NCBI GenBank assembly: GCA_050258555.1
Contig: JBLMZA010000021.1
Coordinates: 1-15,654 of the forward strand
Direction: 5' to 3'
Length of the DNA: 15,654 nt
Source of the DNA: CAISDA01 sp050258555
GTDB taxonomy: Bacteria > Bacteroidota > Ignavibacteria > UBA10030 > UBA8401
A program made the position numbers and the translations under genes. Below are positions 5,784 to 13,624 of this stretch, in pieces (position 1 is the stretch's first letter; each line of letters opens with the position of its first letter). The notes beneath the pieces were generated by a model that saw only the letters and a program-made list of their open reading frames with translations, was not told the origin of the DNA and made no database searches.

Positions 5784-8700
5784 GGCCTTCTCCTTTCTTC
5801 CTGAAGTTCTTCGAGCTTCTTTCTTCCATAGGCAATGCGCGTAATGCGGACAAAGAGCACCGGCACGAAGAAGATCGCGAGCGATGTGGCCGCAAGCATC
5901 CCGCCGAAGACGGTGAAGCCGATCGTCGAGCGCGCCTGCGCTCCGGCTCCCGAGGCGAAGACCAGCGGCAGGACGCCGAAGATGAACGCCATCGACGTCA
6001 TGAGAATCGGCCGGAAGCGCAATTGCACCGCATCGATCGTGCTCTCGACCAGGGGCATGCCGCGATCGACGCGCTCCTTGGCGAATTCGACGATGAGGAT
6101 CGCGTTTTTCGCCGCAAGGCCGATGAGCGTGATCAGTCCGATCTGCGCATAGATGTTGTTGGCCAGCGAAGGCACGAGCGAAAGGGCCACGATGGCGCCG
6201 AAGGCTCCCACGGGCACGGCCAGGAGCACGGAAAACGGCACGCTCCAGCTTTCATAGAGCGCCGCAAGGAAGAGAAACACGAACGAGATCGAGAGCGCGA
6301 AGATGATCATCGTGCTCGATCCGGCGTTGATCTCCTCGCGGCTCAGGCCCGAGAATTCATACCCGTATCCGGCAGGCAGCACCTGCGCGGCCACCTGGCG
6401 CAGCACGGCAATCGCATCGCCCGAGCTGTAGCCCTGCGCCGCGCTGCCGTTGATTTCGGCCGTGCGGAAAAGATTGTAGTGCGAAATGAGCGGCGCTTTT
6501 TCCGTCACGCGCGTGGTGATGAGCGTGCTGAGCGGCAGCATCATTCCCGCGGAGTTTCGGACGTAATACCCGGCAATCCGGCTGATATCCGCGCGGTAGG
6601 ATGTATCGGCCTGCGCCACGACGCGGAAATTCCGTCCGTAGATCGTGAAGTCGTTCACATAGCGGCTTCCGAGATACGTCTGCAGCGTGGCAAAGACATC
6701 GGAGACCGACACGCCGAGCATCTTGCATTTTTCCCTGTCCACATTCACATCATACCCCGGCGTGCGCGCCGTAAAAAACGAGAAGACGCGGCTCAGCTCG
6801 GGACGCTTGTTGGCCTCGGCCACAAACTTCTGCACGACCGCTTCGAAGTCGCGCAGAGAGTCTCCCGATTCCCTCTGCTGCAGCTCGAATGTGAATCCGC
6901 CTGTGGCGCCGAGTCCGGGAATGGCCGGAGGCGAGATCACCAGGACATTGGCGCTTTTGATCTCGGCAAACTTCCGCTGCAGCGTCTGGATCAGCGCCTG
7001 CAATTGCAGCTCCTTCTTCTTGCGCTCATCCCACGGGGCAAGCTGGACAAACGCCGTGCCGCTGTTGGACTTCGTCGAGAATGTGACGACGTTCAATCCG
7101 CCGAGCGCCGCAAAGTGCCCGATGCCCGGCGTCGAACGCAGGATCTCCATCACACGCTCGAGCACTTCGAGCGTGCGGCTGGTCGAGGCCGCCTCCGGCA
7201 GTTCGAATGTCACAAACACTCTTCCTTCATCTTCGGTGGGAAGAAACCCCGTCGGCTTCATGGCAAACAGACCGATCGTCAGGGCATAGAGCGCCGCCAG
7301 CGCCAGGAGCACCGCGCCGGATTTCGCGATCGAGCGCCCGACGCCCGACGTATAGAGCGCATTGACGCGGGAAAACCTGCGGTTGAAACCGGGAAAAAAT
7401 CTGCGCAGCGCCTTCGGCACGTGACTCTCCGCGCTCGGACGCAGGAAGAGCGAGCAGAGCGCGGGCGTAAGCGAGAGCGCCACAAAGGCCGAGATCAGCA
7501 CAGAGATCGCGATCGTGATGGCAAACTGCTGATAGATCCGTCCCACAATCCCCGGAATGAATCCCACCGGTATGAACACCGCCGCAAGGATGAGCGCGAT
7601 GGCCACCACGGGTCCCGAGATGTCGTTCATGGCGCGGATCGTCGCCTCTTTCGGATCGAGCTTGTCTCTGTCGATGTAATGCTGCACCGCTTCGACGACG
7701 ATGATGGCGTCATCGACCACGATGCCGATCGCCAAGACGAGCCCGAAGAGCGTGAGCGTATTGATCGTGAAGCCGAAGGGCGCGAAGAATGCGAACGTGC
7801 CGATCAATGAGACGGGAATGGCCAGCACCGGAATCACTGTGGCGCGCCAGTTCTGAAGGAAGAGAAAGACGACGAGCACGACCAGCGCCAATGCTTCCAG
7901 CAGCGTCGTCACGACTTCGCCGATGGAGACTTTGACGACCGAGACCGATTCGAAGGGCACGATGTAATCGACATCGGCCGGAAACGAGCGCTTGAGCTCC
8001 TCCATTTTCCTTGTGATGCCTTCGGCGACATCGAGCGCATTCGATCCCGGCGCCTGATAGATCAGAAGAAAGGATGCTCTACGGCCGTCGACAAACGAGT
8101 TCGAGGCATAGCTGAATTTCCCGAGCTGGACTCTCGCCACATCCTTCAGGTACAAGGCCGTGCCCGCCTGCGGATTGGAGCGGATGATGATGTTGCGGAA
8201 CTGGTCTTCGGTCGAGAGCCGGCTGTTGGTGAAGACCGTATATTCGAAGGCCTGCGTCGAGGGCTGGGGCGAGGCGCCGACGGAGCCGGCGGCCACCTGC
8301 ACATTCTGCTCGCCCAGCGCCGCAATCACTTCCTGCGCCGACACGCCCATCTGCGCGAGCTTGTCGGGCTGAAGCCAGATGCGCATCGAAAAGTCATCGG
8401 CGCGCGTGAAAATGTCGCCCACCCCGTTCACGCGCAGGAGCGCGTCGCGCACGAAGATGTTCGTATAATTGTCGATGAAGGAAATGCCGTGCGTGCCGTC
8501 CGGCGAATACAGCGCCACGAGCATGAGAATGCTCGGATTGCGCTTGCGCGTGGTGATGCCGAGCCTTCGCACGTCATCGGGCAGCTGCGGAAGCGCGATC
8601 GAGGCGCGGTTCTGTATGTCGAGCGCGGCGATATCGGGGTTCGTGCCCACATTCAAGACGACGCTCACCGAAGAGCGGCCGTCGCTTGTGCTCGTGCCGG

Positions 8701-8938
8701 TCATGTAGGCCATGCCGGGCGTGCCGTTGACCTGCGATTCGATCGGCGTGGTGACCGACTGCTCGACCGTCTGCGCATCGGCTCCGCTGAATGTGGCCGA
8801 GATCTGCACCGTGGGAGGAGTCACATCGGGATACTGGCTCACCGGAAGCGTCGCAAGCGTGATGGCGCCGATCACGACGATGATGATCGAGATGACGATC
8901 GCCGTCACCGGACGGCGGATGAACGTGTCGGCGATCAT
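5780..8938 (-). CDS. RND efflux pump, HAE1 (AcrB/MexB) family
   Basis: This 1052-residue inner-membrane transporter uses proton import to drive drugs or other hydrophobic compounds out through the adaptor and outer-membrane channel. The length and layout match AcrB: the first helix (11-30), a periplasmic porter loop (about 31-335), helices 2-6 (about 336-500), a second periplasmic loop (about 560-870) and the last helices (about 873-1035). The proton-relay pair D409-D410 is in GIVVDDAIIVVEAV, and the partner Lys944 is in GLAAKNAILIVEFAKE. Other family marks are FIRRPV near the start, LPVSQYPDVTPP, TPIESQVNGTPGM, FQ-like TPALCSLFLRP, GFLPTEDEGRVFV and GLSREEINAG. All essential residues I can check are present. 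Its ATG overlaps the adaptor stop by 4 bases, and its stop overlaps the GTG of the small membrane gene. The substrate cannot be predicted; the family is mostly multidrug. Confidence 0.95.
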   Translation of the reverse strand: MIADTFIRRPVTAIVISIIIVVIGAITLATLPVSQYPDVTPPTVQISATFSGADAQTVEQSVTTPIESQVNGTPGMAYMTGTSTSDGRSSVSVVLNVGTNPDIAALDIQNRASIALPQLPDDVRRLGITTRKRNPSILMLVALYSPDGTHGISFIDNYTNIFVRDALLRVNGVGDIFTRADDFSMRIWLQPDKLAQMGVSAQEVIAALGEQNVQVAAGSVGASPQPSTQAFEYTVFTNSRLSTEDQFRNIIIRSNPQAGTALYLKDVARVQLGKFSYASNSFVDGRRASFLLIYQAPGSNALDVAEGITRKMEELKRSFPADVDYIVPFESVSVVKVSIGEVVTTLLEALALVVLVVFLFLQNWRATVIPVLAIPVSLIGTFAFFAPFGFTINTLTLFGLVLAIGIVVDDAIIVVEAVQHYIDRDKLDPKEATIRAMNDISGPVVAIALILAAVFIPVGFIPGIVGRIYQQFAITIAISVLISAFVALSLTPALCSLFLRPSAESHVPKALRRFFPGFNRRFSRVNALYTSGVGRSIAKSGAVLLALAALYALTIGLFAMKPTGFLPTEDEGRVFVTFELPEAASTSRTLEVLERVMEILRSTPGIGHFAALGGLNVVTFSTKSNSGTAFVQLAPWDERKKKELQLQALIQTLQRKFAEIKSANVLVISPPAIPGLGATGGFTFELQQRESGDSLRDFEAVVQKFVAEANKRPELSRVFSFFTARTPGYDVNVDREKCKMLGVSVSDVFATLQTYLGSRYVNDFTIYGRNFRVVAQADTSYRADISRIAGYYVRNSAGMMLPLSTLITTRVTEKAPLISHYNLFRTAEINGSAAQGYSSGDAIAVLRQVAAQVLPAGYGYEFSGLSREEINAGSSTMIIFALSISFVFLFLAALYESWSVPFSVLLAVPVGAFGAIVALSLVPSLANNIYAQIGLITLIGLAAKNAILIVEFAKERVDRGMPLVESTIDAVQLRFRPILMTSMAFIFGVLPLVFASGAGAQARSTIGFTVFGGMLAATSLAIFFVPVLFVRITRIAYGRKKLEELQEERRRP
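5790..5794 (-). promoter_or_regulatory. Ribosome binding site of the small membrane gene
   Basis: AGGAG on the minus strand sits 6 bases before the GTG at 5783, within the last codons of the RND pump gene. Few starts in this window have so clear a Shine-Dalgarno, so it supports the small frame being translated. Confidence 0.5.
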
Positions 8939-10071
8939 GGATTGCCTGCCGGCTTCTGCTCCGGGGACAGCGCCACAAGCGCATTATCCCTGAGGCGCTG
9001 CGTGCCCTCGGTCACGATCGTATCGCCGGCCTCGAGTCCCCGCTCGACGATGATGCGCTCGCCGAGCGAGGCGCCGAGCATGACGCGCTTCTGCCTGACT
9101 GTTGTGCCACCCTTGACGACATACACGAAATACTCGCCCATCTGTTCGGTCACGGCCTTGTAGGGAATGATCGTGCTGGCGACGGGGCTCTCATTTTTCA
9201 CGCGCAGATTGCAGGTCATGCCGGTCTTCAAGACGCGCTTCGGGTTGGGGAATTCGACGCGTCCGCGGATCGTGCCCGTCTGCGGATCGACCGCGCGGTC
9301 CAGGAGCCGCAAATGCCCGTGCAGCGGATAGAGCGAATGATCGGGAAGGACGATCATGAACGTCGAATCGTTCACCGCCGGACTCTCGTTCAAAAGCCGT
9401 GTGAAGCGCGGCAGCTGCTTTTCGTCGATCGCAAAATCGACCCCCATCGGATCATCGGTCGAGATCGTATTTAAAAGCGTGGCCCCGGCGGAGACGGCCG
9501 AGCCCGGGCGCACGAGCGAAATGCCGATCGTGCCGTCGAAGGGAGCGGTAATGACCGAACGCTTCAAATTGGTTTCCACCGCCTGCACATTGGCCTGGCC
9601 TGCCGCCACCTGCATCCTGGCCGCCTGGAGATCGGCCTCGGCATGTTCGAGCGCCTGACGCGCCACCGCCTCGTGCTGGGCAAGCTCTCTGTAGCGCTGG
9701 GCATCCTGCTCGGCACGGGCAAGGTTCGCCTTTGTCACGTTGAGCGTGGCCACCGCCTGCTCATAGGCCGCGCGGTACTGCTGCTGATCGATCACATAGA
9801 GACGCGCTCCTTTTTTCACATGCTCGCCGTCCCTGAATCCGATCGAGACGATATTGCCCGAAACCTCGGGACGCAGTTCCACCTGGTTGAGCGTCACGAT
9901 GGTGGCGGGATATTCATCATAATAGAGCGCGCTTTTTTGCTCGACGCGGAAGATGGACACCGGCACCGGGGGCGGCTGGCGCCGCTCCCCCGCAGAATTT
10001 CTCTCGCATGCCTCGAAGAGCAGGGCGCCGAGAGCGGCGAGGGCACACAGCATGATTCCGTTTTTTTTCAT
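8935..10071 (-). CDS. RND efflux periplasmic adaptor (membrane fusion protein)
   Basis: This 378-residue lipoprotein bridges the RND pump and the outer-membrane channel. The signal is MKKNGIMLCALAALGALLFEAC, with Cys22 as the likely lipidated residue (lipobox FEAC). The usual adaptor order follows. VELRPEVSGNIVSIGFRDGEHVKKGARLYVID is the first half of the biotinyl-lipoyl-like domain. A helical hairpin runs from about QQQYRAAYEQAVATL to VQAVETNLKRS, Ala/Gln-rich with heptad character. ITAPFDGTIGISLVRPGSAVSAGATLL completes the lipoyl domain. The beta-barrel domain contains DRAVDPQTGTIRGRVEFPNPKRVLKTGM, and the membrane-proximal domain ends in TEGTQRLRDNALV. The DPQTGTIRGRVEFPNP motif is typical of the AcrA/MexA branch. 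The start overlaps the TolC stop by 4 bases (ATGA), and its stop overlaps the RND start by 4 bases. Confidence 0.94.
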   Translation of the reverse strand: MKKNGIMLCALAALGALLFEACERNSAGERRQPPPVPVSIFRVEQKSALYYDEYPATIVTLNQVELRPEVSGNIVSIGFRDGEHVKKGARLYVIDQQQYRAAYEQAVATLNVTKANLARAEQDAQRYRELAQHEAVARQALEHAEADLQAARMQVAAGQANVQAVETNLKRSVITAPFDGTIGISLVRPGSAVSAGATLLNTISTDDPMGVDFAIDEKQLPRFTRLLNESPAVNDSTFMIVLPDHSLYPLHGHLRLLDRAVDPQTGTIRGRVEFPNPKRVLKTGMTCNLRVKNESPVASTIIPYKAVTEQMGEYFVYVVKGGTTVRQKRVMLGASLGERIIVERGLEAGDTIVTEGTQRLRDNALVALSPEQKPAGNP

Positions 10072-11402
10072 GGCACATCCGTTCGAATACGCCCGAGTGC
10101 CCGTTCCATATCCAGCTTGCCGGAGATGAGCTGATAGAACGCATTGGTCCGGTTCGCCTCGGCGGCGCGCAGATCGTTTTCCGCCGTGAGCACATCGAGA
10201 TAGGTTTTGATTCCCGAGCGGTACTGCAATTGCAGCGTCTCATAGACGTCGCGGGCCAGCTCGGCGTTTTCCTTCAACATGAGGTAGCTGCGAAGATTGC
10301 TTTTGTAATTGGCCGATGCCTGTGCGAACTCCGCATCGATCGAGAGCTTCAGGCGTTCGATGTCATAGTCGGCGCGCTCGAGTTCGAGCCGCGCGCGGCT
10401 GATTTCGAAGAGACGCCGTCCGCCTTCAAAAATGGGAAGAGAAAGCCGGAGGCCGACGAAGGAATTCGCATAGGCTCGGTCAAAGAGCGGAGGCAGGGCA
10501 TCAGCCTGATAATTGTACGAATAGGCGCCGACGGCGGAAAGGGCGGGCAGAAAGCTCCACTTCGCATAGGACAGCGCGGACCGGCGCAGCCTCCGCTCGG
10601 TTTCCATCTGCCGGTATTCGACGCGGTCTTCATAGACCACATGCTGCGTCGTATCGACCATGAGCCCGGACTCGCTCCATTGCGCGCTATCGGACTCGGG
10701 CAGTTCAAGCGCAAGCGACGAGGGATATCCCATCGCTTCCTTGAGCGCGGCAAGGCGGGCATCGCGCTGCTGCTGCGCCTGATAGGCTTCGGCTTCCACA
10801 TTGTTGAGCGTGATGGTCGCGCGCTGATAATCGGTCTTGTCGACCACCCCGCTTCTGAACTGGCTCCTGGCGTCTTCAAGATTGCGCCTGAGCCGCGTGA
10901 TGTCATCGCGCAACACGGCGAGCTGCGTCGACGCCGTGAGCACGGCATAATACGCCTTGCTCACATTGACCACGACATCGATCGATGTGAGCGCGCTCTG
11001 CTCATGCGCACGCTCGCGCACATCGCTTCGCGTCGAAAGCGCGGCAAGCACATCGCGGTCGAAGATCGTCTGTGAGAGCGACAGCTGGATGGAGGATGTG
11101 TTGACCGGACCGAGACGCGAAACCGATGCAGGCGGCGCGCTCAGTTCCGTATTATGCGTGAGCGCGCCCGAAAGCGACACCTGCGGCAGCCAACCCGAAA
11201 GCCCGATCGCGATCGTGCGATCGGCGATGCGTTCGTCGAGATCGGCCTGGCGGACCGAGGGCTGATGCGTGAGGGCGTATCGAAGGCATTCCGGAAGCGA
11301 GGCCGGAGCGGGCAGGCGCAGCGTATCGTCCTGAGCAGTCGCAACGGAAGCAGACAGGAATACGGCACCGCAGAAAATATGGACAATTCTCACACTGCTC
11401 AT
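10068..11402 (-). CDS. TolC-family outer-membrane efflux channel
   Basis: This 444-residue outer-membrane factor forms the exit duct of the efflux system. The frame is open to a GTG at 11444, but I place the start at ATG 11402: only MSSVRIVHIFCGAVFLSASVATAQ gives a proper signal peptide, with cleavage near ATA-Q. Two OEP repeats are seen. The first has SLPECLRYALTHQPSVRQADLD and later SLSQTIFDRDVLAAL, SKAYYAVLTASTQLAVLRDDI and FRSGVVDKTDYQRATITLNN. The second has FVGLRLSLPIFEGGRRLFEISRARLELERADYDIERLKL, LRSYLMLKENAELARD, LQYRSGIKTYLDVLTAENDLRAAEANRTNAFYQLISGKLDMERALG. The paired (Q/L)-F-x-x-G and Y-x-x-G-x-x-x-x-x-D/Y-L motifs are diagnostic. It is the first gene of the efflux operon, 84 bases after the peptidase stop. 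No clear promoter or Shine-Dalgarno was found; an (AC)4 run lies next to the start codon. Confidence 0.93.
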   Translation of the reverse strand: MSSVRIVHIFCGAVFLSASVATAQDDTLRLPAPASLPECLRYALTHQPSVRQADLDERIADRTIAIGLSGWLPQVSLSGALTHNTELSAPPASVSRLGPVNTSSIQLSLSQTIFDRDVLAALSTRSDVRERAHEQSALTSIDVVVNVSKAYYAVLTASTQLAVLRDDITRLRRNLEDARSQFRSGVVDKTDYQRATITLNNVEAEAYQAQQQRDARLAALKEAMGYPSSLALELPESDSAQWSESGLMVDTTQHVVYEDRVEYRQMETERRLRRSALSYAKWSFLPALSAVGAYSYNYQADALPPLFDRAYANSFVGLRLSLPIFEGGRRLFEISRARLELERADYDIERLKLSIDAEFAQASANYKSNLRSYLMLKENAELARDVYETLQLQYRSGIKTYLDVLTAENDLRAAEANRTNAFYQLISGKLDMERALGRIRTDVP

Positions 11403-11419
11403 ACACACACATGCGTGGT

Positions 11420-11437
11420 AAAGGGCTTTTCCCCTTT
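11420..11437. other. Weak hairpin in the peptidase-TolC gap
   Basis: AAAGGG (11420-11425) and CCCTTT (11432-11437) form a 6-bp stem with a 6-base loop in the 84-base gap between the peptidase stop and the TolC-family start. On the minus strand, where both flanking genes lie, no T-tract follows, so it is a poor terminator for the peptidase transcript. On the plus strand only two more T residues follow. Readthrough from the peptidase gene into the efflux operon is therefore possible. Apart from this, nothing clear is seen in the gap. Confidence 0.22.
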
Positions 11438-11486
11438 TTAACACCCCGATGTGTGCCGGCGTTCCGGATGTGCGTATGACGCGCCT

Positions 11487-13508
11487 CTAGCGCATCAGGA
11501 GCAGCTTGCGCGACTGCGTGAAGACCGACTGCCCGCGCACGGCGTTCATGCGGTACAGATACACGCCGCTTGCAAGTCCCGACGCATCGAACGGCAGCGT
11601 GTGTGTGCCGGGCTCCTTTTCCTCATCCAACAGCACGGCCACTTCGCGGCCCATCACATCGTAGAGCCGGATCGTGACGCGGCTTTTTTCGGGAACCGAG
11701 AAGGCGATCACCGTCGAAGGATTGAAGGGATTCGGATAATTCTGGAGGAGCCTGTACGATGCCGGCGCATTCCCTGCGTCCACGATGCCGGCGGCACCGC
11801 GCACCACATCGCGCAGGATCCACTGTTCGGGATCGAACTGCAGCGAATCGGGCGCGCGGGAAAGCAGAAATTGGAACGTCTCGTCGCCCGCGCTGTTGAA
11901 GACGGTGACGGTGGTATCCCATGAAGCGCCGAAGAATTTCAGATCGATCGGCATCGTAAAGAATGCGGGATTTGCCGTGCCGGTCGACTGCTGTATGCGC
12001 ACAGAGGCGCGCCAGGCGCCCGATTCCTTCGCCAACGACAGCGTATAGGTATAGCGCGGATAGCGCTCGCCATAGACCCACTCGGAGAAGAACCATCCGA
12101 GATCGCGTCCCGTCACACGCTCCGCGTTGCGGCGGAAATCGCCGCTCGATGCCGTGCCGTAGCGCAGCGAGGGATCGCCGGCATAGGCCCTGATCGATGC
12201 GAAAAAGAGCGAATCGCCGACGGCATGCCGGAGCATATGCAGCACCCATGAACCCTTATTATAGACGCGGCTCGTGGCGAAGAGATTGTTCACATTCGCC
12301 GTATCCTGCACAAAGAGCGATCCCGGTGCGCTTTTTGCGCCGCTTCCATTTGCCGGCGCGCGGCTTTGCATGAGATTCAAATACGCCGCTTTTCCATACT
12401 GACGCTCGCGCCAGACGGCTTCAAAATATTGCGCGAAGCCTTCGTTGAGCCACAGATCCTGCCAGGTGCGGCAGGTGATCATGTCTCCGAACCACTGATG
12501 CGCCAGCTCGTGCGCGATCGTTCCTTCGGTGAACGCGCGCGAACCGAGCGATGTCAATGTCTGATGCTCCATGCCTCCGCCCCATCCGAATTCCACATGC
12601 CCGTATTTTTCTTTGATGAACGGATACTGCCCCATGATGGAGGCATACACCGCAAGCATGCGCGGAGTCAGCGCCGCATTCGCACGGTAGTCCGGCGTCC
12701 GCTGTTGTGTCGTGGTGAGCACATAGTTGACGACCGGCATCGAATCTGCGGGCGCATACCGGTAGTAATCGGTGAACTGCGAAAAATCGCCCACCGTGAC
12801 GGCGACCAGATAGGGTGCGATCGGATAGCGATGCTTCCAGAAAAATGTGCGCGTGCCGTCTCCGTTTTTCGTGTCCGACACCAGAAGTCCGTTCGAGACG
12901 GCCGCAAGCGACGAGTCGCAGGTGATGGCCATGTCGAGCGAATCCGCCTTCTCGCTCGGATGATCGATGCACGGCCACCAATCGCGCGCGCCATAGGGTT
13001 CGGAAAGCGTATAGATCCAGCGGCGCCCGTTCGGACTCGCCGTATCGGTGTAGCTGCCGAGCCCGGTGTTCGGGGGCTGTCCGTGATAATAGATATGCGC
13101 GCTCAATGCCGAGCCCTGGAGAATGGGAAGAGGCGGTGTGACGACCAGTCCGGATGCCGTGCGCTGAAAGCTCGAGGCGCGGCCGTCGAGGATCACGGAG
13201 TCGACCGTCATCGAGGAAGAAAGGTCAAGCGTGAACGCGGAGACCGAAGCATCGGAGGCCACGGCCGTCATCACGACATCGCCCGAGAGAAATCCTTTCG
13301 GGCCGGCAAGGCGCACATTGATGCCGTAATACTTCACATCGATGGGACGGTTCTGGGCGGCGGTGCGCATCTGCAGCTGCATGAGGGAAGCCGCACGGCG
13401 CTCCTCGGCCTGATGCATGAGCTCGAATGCGGCATCGGGTTTCTCCTGGGCATAGAGCGGAAGAACCAGCGCAAGCAGCGCGGTCACAACACTTCGGCAT
13501 GGATTCAT
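11487..13508 (-). CDS. Secreted M1-family aminopeptidase with T9SS sorting domain
   Basis: This 673-residue exported zinc peptidase belongs to the M1 (gluzincin) family and probably removes N-terminal residues from external peptides. The signal peptide is about 1-20 (MNPCRSVVTALLALVLPLYA). The N-terminal beta domain (about 55-240) includes YGINVRLAGP and WPCIDHP. The exopeptidase loop is GGMEH (311-315), one residue off the common GxMEN at its end. The zinc motif is HELAHQWFGD (333-342; His333, Glu334, His337), with third ligand Glu356 in NEGFAQYFE. YNKGSWVLHMLRHAVGD and the GERYPRY region follow. After about residue 490 a beta domain replaces the long C-terminal helical domain of PepN-type enzymes. 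A T9SS type A sorting domain ends the protein (about 590-673): NYPNPFNPSTVIAFSVP, RLYDVMGREVAVLLD and a basic end SRKLLLMR. It would be moved across the outer membrane by T9SS. It is 116 bases from the gene to its right. Confidence 0.94.
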   Translation of the reverse strand: MNPCRSVVTALLALVLPLYAQEKPDAAFELMHQAEERRAASLMQLQMRTAAQNRPIDVKYYGINVRLAGPKGFLSGDVVMTAVASDASVSAFTLDLSSSMTVDSVILDGRASSFQRTASGLVVTPPLPILQGSALSAHIYYHGQPPNTGLGSYTDTASPNGRRWIYTLSEPYGARDWWPCIDHPSEKADSLDMAITCDSSLAAVSNGLLVSDTKNGDGTRTFFWKHRYPIAPYLVAVTVGDFSQFTDYYRYAPADSMPVVNYVLTTTQQRTPDYRANAALTPRMLAVYASIMGQYPFIKEKYGHVEFGWGGGMEHQTLTSLGSRAFTEGTIAHELAHQWFGDMITCRTWQDLWLNEGFAQYFEAVWRERQYGKAAYLNLMQSRAPANGSGAKSAPGSLFVQDTANVNNLFATSRVYNKGSWVLHMLRHAVGDSLFFASIRAYAGDPSLRYGTASSGDFRRNAERVTGRDLGWFFSEWVYGERYPRYTYTLSLAKESGAWRASVRIQQSTGTANPAFFTMPIDLKFFGASWDTTVTVFNSAGDETFQFLLSRAPDSLQFDPEQWILRDVVRGAAGIVDAGNAPASYRLLQNYPNPFNPSTVIAFSVPEKSRVTIRLYDVMGREVAVLLDEEKEPGTHTLPFDASGLASGVYLYRMNAVRGQSVFTQSRKLLLMR

Positions 13509-13544
13509 GGAATCTCACTCTCACATAGGTTGATGGCGGTGCGT

Positions 13545-13552
13545 GAAATATA
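13545..13552 (-). promoter_or_regulatory. Candidate -7 promoter element upstream of the M1 peptidase
   Basis: TATATTTC on the minus strand matches the Bacteroidota -7 consensus TAnnTTTG at all but the last base. It lies about 36 bases upstream of the peptidase ATG (13508), leaving a leader of about 30 bases. No TTG was found at the expected -33 distance, so support is partial. The rest of the 116-base gap holds no clear terminator for the upstream gene. Confidence 0.3.
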
Positions 13553-13624
13553 CGATGCTTTTCTATAACACGCACCCCACGCCGGAAGTTTATATAGCCC
13601 TGACCGCGCTGCACACAGGCCGGT

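Noticed and set aside
6023..7810. A 595-codon open frame on the plus strand, antisense to the RND pump gene
   Set aside because: Its translation is rich in Arg, His, Asp and Glu with no domain or signal, as expected when a GC-rich gene is read on the other strand. The minus strand holds an intact, motif-complete pump.
11403..11444. GTG start at 11444 for the TolC-family gene
   Set aside because: The extra 14 residues would place a polar stretch ahead of an otherwise ideal signal peptide beginning at ATG 11402.
12366..13568. A 400-codon plus-strand frame opposite the M1 peptidase
   Set aside because: Arg-rich shadow frame; the zinc site and sorting domain are on the minus strand.
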